Origin: Gammaproteobacteria bacterium
GTDB taxonomy: Bacteria; Pseudomonadota; Gammaproteobacteria; Enterobacterales; Alteromonadaceae
Direction: 5' to 3'
Assembly: GCA_018825965.1 (NCBI GenBank)
Contig: JAHKAA010000012.1
Location: forward strand, 1 to 41,189
DNA: 41,189 nt
Position numbers and translations under genes: made by a program. The notes beneath the pieces were generated by a model, which saw nothing but the letters and a program-made list of their open reading frames with translations, was not told the DNA's origin and did no database searches. Positions within the stretch are counted from its first letter, which is position 1. Each line of letters starts with the position of its first letter. Positions 35,482-41,189 of the stretch are shown here, in pieces.

Positions 35482-35514
35482 TTTAAGTCCTTGTTTATAT
35501 TGGCTGCTTATAAT
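35482..35514 (+). promoter_or_regulatory. candidate pldA promoter
   Basis: A perfect -10 box TATAAT is at 35509-35514, 78 bases before the pldA start. TTTAAG at 35482 is a poor -35 at a long spacing. The region directly follows the terminator of the upstream gene, so a promoter is required here. Confidence 0.4.
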
Positions 35515-35591
35515 GGTGAATGTTGGAAGGCAAGCATCAGAGGGGGATTCACCCTTGTTATGCAGGACAGGATCAGGCTACGGGAGTGAGC

Positions 35592-36665
35592 GTGAAAAAA
35601 CTACAGAAAGTATCAAGACTAACAGGCATTATGCTGATAAGTTCAGTCAGTGCCGGGCTTTGTGCTCAGGATGTTAAACATTGTCGTGAAACCACAGATA
35701 AAGACCAACGTCTGGCCTGTTATGACCGTATTTTTGGCACCAGTGATGCTGAAACTTTAGCTGTGGCAGAAACAGATATTGAAGTAAAAGAACATACTAC
35801 AGCTTTAGTGCCTGAAATCAGTGCGAGCCAAATTCCAATTGCCACTGTGATGCAGAAGTACTGGGAGCTGACGCCTGAAGAAAAACGTGATCGTTTTGTA
35901 TTTCGTACTTACCAGCCTAACTTCTTTTTACCTGCACATATCACATCCAATATTAACAAAGCGCCACAAAGTCCAACCCGTGGGCAGGCACCAAACAACG
36001 AAAACTACAAACAAATGGAAAGTAAGCTCCAGGTTTCGTTACGTGCCAAACTGATGACAGAGTTGCTGTTACCTGGTGCTGACTTGTGGTTCGCTTTTAG
36101 CCAGAGATCGATGTGGCAACTGTGGAATGATCAGGATTCTGCACCTTTTCGTAACACCGACTATCAACCGGAGTTGATGTATATAGTGCCTGTGGCTGAT
36201 GCGTGGGGAGACTTACCTGGCGAATGGCAAATACGTATGTTGCAATTTGGTATAGCCCACCAGTCAAACGGACAAGCTGACCCATTATCACGCAGCTGGA
36301 ATAAAGTTTATGCAGGTTTTGCAGTGGATAAAGGGGAGTTTGGCCTGAACTGGCGTTACAACCAGCGCATTTCGGAAAGCGATGATGATGACGATAACCC
36401 GGATTTAATTGACTATATTGGCAGCCATGAAATCAGTGCCAATTGGTTACCTGGTTATGCAACAGCTCAGTTGGTCTGGCGCAATGATTTTTCTCATTTA
36501 AGCCGTGGTTCCTGGCAGTTGGACCTGACCTATCCGGTCGACAGCAGCAAACTGGATGGCTTACGCTGGCACTTACAGGTCTTTTCCGGCTACGGCGAAA
36601 CCTTGCTGGATTACAACTTCCGCCAAAACAGTATGGGCATAGGGGTGATGTTATTTAACTTTTGA
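35592..36665 (+). CDS. pldA: outer-membrane phospholipase A
   Basis: A 357-residue outer-membrane phospholipase (OMPLA) that hydrolyses misplaced phospholipids in the outer leaflet. The signal peptide spans residues 1 to about 25, ending near LCAQ. A soluble segment with two cysteines (KHCRETTDKDQRLACYDRIFG) precedes the barrel. The active site IAHQSNGQADPLSRSWNKVY gives His223 and Ser225, with the SRSWN motif known from E. coli PldA. The barrel ends with MGIGVMLFNF. The GTG start is supported by GGGAG five bases upstream; an in-frame ATG 72 bases earlier lacks signal character. Enzyme activation needs dimerisation and calcium in E. coli. Confidence 0.94.
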   Translation: MKKLQKVSRLTGIMLISSVSAGLCAQDVKHCRETTDKDQRLACYDRIFGTSDAETLAVAETDIEVKEHTTALVPEISASQIPIATVMQKYWELTPEEKRDRFVFRTYQPNFFLPAHITSNINKAPQSPTRGQAPNNENYKQMESKLQVSLRAKLMTELLLPGADLWFAFSQRSMWQLWNDQDSAPFRNTDYQPELMYIVPVADAWGDLPGEWQIRMLQFGIAHQSNGQADPLSRSWNKVYAGFAVDKGEFGLNWRYNQRISESDDDDDNPDLIDYIGSHEISANWLPGYATAQLVWRNDFSHLSRGSWQLDLTYPVDSSKLDGLRWHLQVFSGYGETLLDYNFRQNSMGIGVMLFNF

Positions 36666-37140
36666 TACAGACCGGGCCTGTTCAAAAGCCAAGCCGCGTC
36701 TTGTCAATTGATAAACCGACTTTTTATTCAAATACCAGCAGCTACAGTATCTAAAATAGTAGCTGTCTGGTATCAGTTGCAAACTTGTCCTTAGTTCCTG
36801 GCCGTTCCTTTTTTGATGCATTAATGCGTTTAGCATCTAAGGCTAATAGTGCAGTTAATCTGTCACAAAAAAGTCAGAACGGCTCCTGTATGGGTTGTAC
36901 AGATATTGCCGAGCCTAATTCTAGATATTTCAGAAAAACCTGTTGAAAAAGAGGTACATCGGCTGTAGTTTGCAAAAAGTGGAGCTGATTGGAGCAGGTG
37001 ATGCCGTGTGATTGGCCGTACCAGTTTAATACCGATGAAGTTAAGAGAGCTGTGCATACGAATACTTGCAACCTTATGTCTTTTGCCACGACCAAATAGT
37101 AGCCCAATGCACCAGTTACTAAGCCAAAAAAAGGAAAAAA
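36666..37140. other. 475-base intergenic region with a strong hairpin
   Basis: No convincing gene is seen. Short minus-strand frames (36863-37107) have no ribosome site or recognisable protein. The clearest structure is ATACCAGCAGCTAC (36732-36745) paired with GTAGCTG-T-CTGGTAT (36759-36773), a 14-bp stem with one bulged T and a 13-base loop. It lacks a T tract. The ribosome site AAGGAAAAAA sits directly before the Roco gene. The region could hold the Roco promoter or a small RNA. Confidence 0.5.
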
Positions 37141-40100
37141 ATGTCTAAGCTTGCCCTAAAGTTAATTGCGGAAAACAAACAGAGTAAAGCCACTACCCTT
37201 GATTTAGGCTGCTGCGGTTTAACGGAGTTGCCTAGGGAATTGGCAGAACTGGTTTGGCTGGAACAGCTGTATTTGAGCAGTGATAGGCCGGAAGGGAAGC
37301 TTAGCGGTTTGTACCGAATGCCGTCACATAACAAGGGCAGATCTAACGAAGCGCTGCAGGATATAGGTTTACTGGAGAATTTGCCGTTATTGCAAATTGT
37401 GTCGATAAATGGGACTTCGGTTGAAAATCTGATGCCACTGGCAGGTTTAAAACAATTACGCGAATTACATGCGTTGGATTGTCCTCTAAGTAGTCTCAAT
37501 AGTTTGGCCGGAATGCATAGATTAGAGTTATTGCAGTGCAATTCCGAATATATTACCGATCTTTCACCTTTGTCCGGCTTATACGAATTGCAACATCTTG
37601 GTCTTAAATCAGCCCAAGCGACAGACTACTCGCCTTTGGGCTGCTTGAACGAATTGAAAGTTCTTAACCTTGAATCGAGCAACGTGAGCAATCTCTCCTT
37701 TTTATCCGATTTAAGCTCATTGCAAGACCTCGATCTTAATTCGACTCAAGTGAGCGATCTCTCGCCTTTGTCCGGCTTAAGCTTATTGCAATATCTTAAT
37801 CTTAAATCGACCCAAGTGAGAGATTTCTCGCCTTTAGCCAACTTGGGCGCTTTGAAAACTCTCAACCTTGAATCGAACCAAGTGAACAATCTCTCTTTTT
37901 TATCCGATTTGAGCACATTACAACATCTTGATCTTAAAGCGACTCAAGTGAGCGACCTTTCACTTTTGTCAGGCTTAAGCGCATTGCGGCATCTTGGTCT
38001 CAGTTCGACTAAAGTGGATGATCTGTCTCCTTTGTCCGGTTTAAGCACGCTGGAATATCTTGGACTTAACTCAACCTCGGTCAGCGATCTTTCGCCTTTA
38101 TCCAGCTTGAGAATGTTGTATATGGTTTCTCTTAGAACAACCCAAATAGAAGACTTGTCGCCGTTGGCAAACTTACAAGCATTGCAATATCTTGATCTTA
38201 CTTCGACTAACGTAACTGATATCTCATCCTTATCCAAACTAACCGAATTACAATATCTTCTTCTTGACTCTACCCAAGTGAGCGATCTGTCGCCTTTACG
38301 CAGTATTATTGAGCGTGGCAGGCAGGTGCTTGTTCAGGGTTGGAGTGGTAATGGTATAAGAGTGGAAAATTGCCCATTGACTATCCCACCACTTGAAATC
38401 GTGGCTCAAGGCAACGAGGCCATTCTTAGTTATTTCGATGAGCGTGAAGCAGGTGAGGTGGATTATCTGTATGAAGCAAAAATGCTGATCCTGGGCGAAG
38501 GAGGGGCAGGAAAAACCAGCTTGTTGCGCCGTTTATATAAAACGGATGAGCCTTTGCCTGCTGAACAGGAAAGCACCAAAGGCATTGATATCTATCGTCA
38601 TGACTTTGAGCTGCCCAATGGCCGAACTTTCCGCCTGAATGTATGGGACTTTGGTGGTCAGGAGATTTACCATGCCACCCATCAGTTTTTTCTGACACGC
38701 CGCTCCTTGTATTTATTGCTGGACGATACACGCAAAGACCATAAATCTGTGTCTGACGCTGGTTTTAAAGACTGGCTCGATTTAATTGAAACATTTGGCG
38801 ATAACAGCCCCGCCCTTATTTTTCAGAATGAAAAATCCGGCCGTAGTAAGGCCATAGGTATGGATGGCATTCAGGCACGTTACGCTTTGGTTAAAGATTG
38901 TTTTAAAGGAAATCTTGAATACCCGGACGCTGCTGACATAGTGCGTAAAGAGATTGCACGTTACGCCGCCAACTTGCCACATATTGGCGAACAGTTACCA
39001 GCCAGATGGCTTAAAGTGCGGGCCGAGATAGAATTGCGGGCGCAGCACTCTGCATACATCAGTCAGCAGGACTACTTTGCTATTTATGGCCAATATTTAC
39101 CTTTTGACCGTACTAAAGCACTACATTTGTCGCGCTACTTTCATGATCTGGGCGTGTTTTTGCACTTTCAGGATGATCCGCTACTGGCCCGTACCGTTAT
39201 TTTACAAAATACCTGGGCTACTCAAGCTGTGTACCGTGTGCTGGATGATGAAAACGTAAAAAAGCGCCATGGCCGTTTTGACCGCACCGATTGCAGCAGG
39301 CTATGGCAAGATGACCTCTATGCTGATATGCACCCTGAACTACTGGCGCTGATGCAGCGTTTTGAGCTCTGCTACCTACTGCCTCATAGTGAGCCGCTAG
39401 CATGGTTTGCGCCACAACTACTGCCACCAAATAAGCCGCCAGCCTTGGTGGGCTGGGAGCAAAGTGGCGATATGGTTATACGTTTTCGTTATGCATTTAT
39501 GCCAAAAGGTATTATCAGCCGTCTGATGGTGCGGCAACACCGGCTAACTGGTAATACCGATGCTCTCAATGATGCCTGCCTTACCAGTGTGCTGTTTCGT
39601 CACAACAGCAGTCAGGCCATAGCAGAGCTGTTACCCGCAGGTAGCGTGATCGAATTACGTGCCCGTGGCCCAGAGCGCAAAGTATTGCTTAATGTGCTGG
39701 CCAATGAAATTGAGGCCATCAATCAGGGTTTTCCGGGTTTGCATGAAAAAGTGGTGAAGTTGATCCCATGCATTTGCTCTGTATGCAAAACAGCGCTACA
39801 ACCCTTTATGTTTGAAGAGCGAAATCTGCTGCGACGAGTAGAAAAAAAAGTGTTTGAGGTTGATTGCGACTGTAGTTTTGAAAAGGTCAAAGTCCAGTTG
39901 CTGCTGGACGGAGTAGGCGGGTTTACAGCGGCTACGCTGCCAGACTGGGCAAGCAAAGAGCCTGCAACACGCACAATAAAGATTTTCCTCGCCTCTTCTG
40001 AAGAATTATTATCAGATCGTGATGCATTCGAATTGCATTTTCGCCGTGAAAACGACCGTTATCGGGTGACTGGCTACTATCTGGAAATTGTTCGCTGGGA

Positions 40101-40461
40101 AAACTTTCTTGACTCTGTATCCAATACCCGCAAGCAGGACGATTACAATAAGGCAATCAGAGAATGCGATATTTTTGTCAGCTTGTTTGCCACCAAAGCA
40201 GGTCAATTCACTGCTGAGGAATTTGATACAGCTTATGCTCAGTTCAAAACTGATGGCGTACCCAGCATTTTTACATTTTTTAAAGACTCGCAAATAAGCA
40301 CTGGCAATGTGCAGCGTGAAGATATGCAATCGTTGTGGGACATGAAAGATAAGCTTGCTATGTTAGGCCATTTCTACACCAGCTATAAGAGTGATGCAGA
40401 TCTGCTGCTGAGCTTTAGCCAGCAATTGCAGAAAATGACGGATCAAGGCAAGCTCAACTGA
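37141..40461 (+). CDS. LRR-Roc-COR GTPase with C-terminal TIR-like domain
   Basis: A 1106-residue Roco-type protein. Residues 1-50 are a short cap typical of bacterial Roco proteins (ATTLDLGCCGLTELPRELAEL). Residues about 75-388 are leucine-rich repeats of 22 residues, LSPLSGLS.LQYLDLKST.V.D, for ligand or partner sensing. The Roc GTPase starts near 445: P-loop GEGGAGKTS at 452-460 and the switch-II motif WDFGGQE at 502-508. FQNEKSGRS (561-569) is at the guanine-specificity position. The COR dimerisation part runs from about 615 to 930 and ends in a cysteine cluster (CICSVC at 877-882, CDC at 909-911) that may bind zinc. Residues 945-1095 form an alpha/beta domain (KIFLASSEELLSDRDAF, CDIFVSLFATKAGQFTAEEF), like TIR or DUF4062 effectors. 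It appears monocistronic. An immune or cell-suicide role is inferred from architecture. Confidence 0.9.
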   Translation: MSKLALKLIAENKQSKATTLDLGCCGLTELPRELAELVWLEQLYLSSDRPEGKLSGLYRMPSHNKGRSNEALQDIGLLENLPLLQIVSINGTSVENLMPLAGLKQLRELHALDCPLSSLNSLAGMHRLELLQCNSEYITDLSPLSGLYELQHLGLKSAQATDYSPLGCLNELKVLNLESSNVSNLSFLSDLSSLQDLDLNSTQVSDLSPLSGLSLLQYLNLKSTQVRDFSPLANLGALKTLNLESNQVNNLSFLSDLSTLQHLDLKATQVSDLSLLSGLSALRHLGLSSTKVDDLSPLSGLSTLEYLGLNSTSVSDLSPLSSLRMLYMVSLRTTQIEDLSPLANLQALQYLDLTSTNVTDISSLSKLTELQYLLLDSTQVSDLSPLRSIIERGRQVLVQGWSGNGIRVENCPLTIPPLEIVAQGNEAILSYFDEREAGEVDYLYEAKMLILGEGGAGKTSLLRRLYKTDEPLPAEQESTKGIDIYRHDFELPNGRTFRLNVWDFGGQEIYHATHQFFLTRRSLYLLLDDTRKDHKSVSDAGFKDWLDLIETFGDNSPALIFQNEKSGRSKAIGMDGIQARYALVKDCFKGNLEYPDAADIVRKEIARYAANLPHIGEQLPARWLKVRAEIELRAQHSAYISQQDYFAIYGQYLPFDRTKALHLSRYFHDLGVFLHFQDDPLLARTVILQNTWATQAVYRVLDDENVKKRHGRFDRTDCSRLWQDDLYADMHPELLALMQRFELCYLLPHSEPLAWFAPQLLPPNKPPALVGWEQSGDMVIRFRYAFMPKGIISRLMVRQHRLTGNTDALNDACLTSVLFRHNSSQAIAELLPAGSVIELRARGPERKVLLNVLANEIEAINQGFPGLHEKVVKLIPCICSVCKTALQPFMFEERNLLRRVEKKVFEVDCDCSFEKVKVQLLLDGVGGFTAATLPDWASKEPATRTIKIFLASSEELLSDRDAFELHFRRENDRYRVTGYYLEIVRWENFLDSVSNTRKQDDYNKAIRECDIFVSLFATKAGQFTAEEFDTAYAQFKTDGVPSIFTFFKDSQISTGNVQREDMQSLWDMKDKLAMLGHFYTSYKSDADLLLSFSQQLQKMTDQGKLN
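37552..38304 (+). repeat. 66-bp imperfect tandem repeats encoding the LRR
   Basis: The DNA repeats with a period of about 66 bases (22 codons), seen in recurring blocks such as CGACTCAAGTGAGCGATCT and TTATCCGATTTGAGC near 37741, 37873, 37939 and 38269. Adjacent copies are often similar at the DNA level, more than needed for the protein pattern. This suggests recent repeat duplication or exchange, and repeat number could vary between strains. Confidence 0.75.
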
Positions 40462-40654
40462 ACTCTGTTTTTGACCGCTCTGGACTGGTTTAAAAAATAA
40501 ACGCCTGTTTTTAACAGGTAAAGTTGAAGTTGATATTTTCCAGCATAGGCCTCTCTGAAGGGGATCAATTTGCTCAGTGGGGCTTTCGCTTGTGCCGGAT
40601 GATTGTGCAATAGATTGTTCTGCACAGATGATCCTGTTCTTTACTCCACAATAA
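40462..40654. other. short intergenic region, no gene recognised
   Basis: Between the Roco stop and the terminator of the BON gene. A small hairpin CCTGTTTTTAACAGG lies at about 40503-40517, with T-rich sequence inside it rather than after it. A 60-codon minus-strand frame (40443-40625) has no recognisable motif and overlaps the Roco 3' end. I see no gene. Confidence 0.4.
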
Positions 40655-40680
40655 CACCGCCTCCAATCAAAGAGGCGGTG
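40655..40680 (-). terminator. terminator of the BON lipoprotein gene
   Basis: A perfect 9-bp stem CACCGCCTC / GAGGCGGTG with an 8-base loop, starting six bases past the minus-strand stop. On the minus strand it is followed by TTATTG, so the T tract is weak. Confidence 0.7.
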
Positions 40681-40686
40681 GTTGTA

Positions 40687-41053
40687 TTAACGCTTTACTG
40701 TCAATTCGTTATGTACAGCTTTTACAGCTCCCACACCTTCAGTGATCAATATCGCCTGATTAATTTGGTTTTGGCTGTCCAGCTCACCCGTCAGACGAAC
40801 ATCGCCTTTGGTGGACACCACAGTGATCTCAAGGATTTTTAAATCATCATCACGTAATAAAGCTGTTTTTACATCATTGTTGATGTTGGCATCAGAAATT
40901 GCCACAGGCACAGCATTGTCTGCTACAGGTACGACAGAGGTTTTATCGTCTGTCGCTTTTACAGAACCCGGATAGGTTGGTGTAGATTTATCGCAAGCAG
41001 TCAGTGTAACTGCTGAAATAAGTAGTGCAGTTAAGGTAAAGCCAGTCGATAAT
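40687..41053 (-). pseudogene. BON-domain lipoprotein, 5' end removed by IS21-type insertion
   Basis: The reading frame is open from the IS end to the stop, but it has no start codon: the codons read (TTA) TCG ACT GGC TTT ACC..., and a TGA lies just beyond, within IS sequence. The protein begins LSTGFTLTALLISAVTLTAC, the end of a lipoprotein signal with lipobox LTAC, then DKSTPTYPGS and a BON domain (NNDVKTALLRDDDLKILEI, TVVSTKGDVRLTGELDSQ, GVGAVKAVHNELTV). BON domains bind membranes or phospholipids, as in OsmY. Only about five codons seem missing, so an intact ancestor of about 120 residues is likely. The GTG at 40911 could start a short cytoplasmic form, but it would lack export. Confidence 0.82.
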
Positions 41054-41059
41054 TGTCAA

Positions 41060-41105
41060 CAACAGTCTAAAAGTGATCCACAGCAACAATCTAAAAGTGA
41101 TCCAC
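41060..41105. repeat. IS21 terminal binding-site repeats
   Basis: Two 22-base copies (41060-41081 and 41084-41105) differ at a single position, G against A in CAACAGTCT / CAACAATCT. They lie between the IS tip and the istB stop. By family knowledge they should be IstA binding sites. Confidence 0.8.
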
Positions 41106-41189
41106 TACTCCTTGGGTTTATCCATTAATCCGGCTTGTTTCTTTTCTTTGATCCGATAGCTTTCTCCTTTAATTTGTAAGATGTGAGAG
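41105..41189 (-). CDS. istB: IstB-like ATPase of IS21-family transposon, C-terminal fragment
   Basis: Only the last 27 residues are inside the window, reading SHILQIKGESYRIKEKKQAG then LMDKPKE and a TAG stop. The HILQIKGESYRIKE segment is the typical end of IstB, the AAA+ helper ATPase of IS21-type transposition, where a 'HHxxxLxxxGxSYR' motif closes the protein. The stop codon overlaps the inner terminal repeat. The rest of istB and istA should follow beyond the window. Confidence 0.82.
   Translation of the reverse strand, partial: SHILQIKGESYRIKEKKQAGLMDKPKE

Larger units (their letters stand above)
41054..41189 (-). mobile_element. IS21-family insertion sequence, right end, truncated by window edge
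   Basis: The element starts with TGTCAACAACAG at 41054, the TG...CA type of end used by IS21 elements. Just inside are two near-identical 22-bp repeats, CAACAGTCTAAAAGTGATCC and CAACAATCTAAAAGTGATCC, each continuing AC, 24 bases apart. IS21 family ends carry such multiple repeats as transposase-binding sites. The adjacent gene is the 3' end of istB. The element is inserted at the very start of the BON lipoprotein gene. The other end and target duplication lie outside the window. Confidence 0.85.

Noticed and set aside
36863..37107. Two overlapping minus-strand frames upstream of the Roco gene
   Set aside because: No ribosome binding site, no recognisable motif, and the two frames overlap each other.
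37552..38304. Regularly spaced DNA repeats that could suggest a CRISPR array
   Set aside because: The repeats are contiguous 66-bp coding units for leucine-rich repeats, with no unique spacers between constant repeats.
40443..40625. 60-codon minus-strand frame after the Roco gene
   Set aside because: It overlaps the Roco 3' end, lacks a ribosome site and resembles no family I know.

Overview
The window looks like chromosomal DNA of a marine or freshwater gammaproteobacterium of the Alteromonadales/Chromatiales type; the combined gene content and protein style most resemble Rheinheimera or a close relative. This is inferred from protein resemblance alone, with no database search. The codon style is moderate in GC and the genes are densely packed. 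The window opens inside the 3' end of a 5S rRNA gene, so it starts at the tail of an rRNA operon.

Layout. (1) 1-730: 5S end, a strong terminator and a small conserved hypothetical gene. (2) 732-12600: housekeeping and accessory metabolism. It holds an NlpE/META lipoprotein, an alpha/beta hydrolase, a TonB-dependent receptor divergent from a secreted dipeptidyl-peptidase IV, a fermentative D-lactate dehydrogenase, a glutathione peroxidase, a beta-hydroxyacid dehydrogenase, a 56-codon membrane protein with a near-perfect Shine-Dalgarno, a GlxA/AraC regulator and a membrane PH-like protein. (3) 12607-29454: a 17-kb branched-chain amino acid catabolism block. On the minus strand lies the leucine operon liuR-liuA-liuB-liuC-liuD-liuE-scoA-scoB (isovaleryl-CoA to acetoacetate, then CoA transfer). 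Divergent from it on the plus strand lies the valine/isoleucine operon: thiolase, mmsA, acyl-CoA dehydrogenase, enoyl-CoA hydratase, 3-hydroxyisobutyryl-CoA hydrolase, mmsB and an SDR dehydrogenase. The two operons share one intergenic region carrying two similar TTTACGT-type motifs that are good candidates for LiuR operators. (4) 29457-36665: single genes, including a GNAT, a sterol-desaturase-like enzyme overlapping a NodB-type deacetylase, two GFA-fold zinc proteins, YjdM, a LabA-like NYN protein, YehS, a PhzF-fold protein and outer-membrane phospholipase A. (5) 36666-41189: an accessory-looking end. It contains a 1106-residue LRR-Roc-COR protein with a C-terminal TIR-like domain, then a BON-domain lipoprotein gene whose 5' end has been cut off by an IS21-family insertion sequence that runs out of the window.

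The most interesting item is the LRR-Roco protein: a sensor-GTPase-effector arrangement like an animal or plant NLR, standing alone beside a mobile element. It is a candidate immune or regulated-cell-death system. Other items worth attention are the nested palindromic element inside the liu operon, the 50-bp tandem GC-rich repeats after the first GFA gene, the PhzF-like protein lacking the usual catalytic glutamate, and the IS21 junction in the BON gene.
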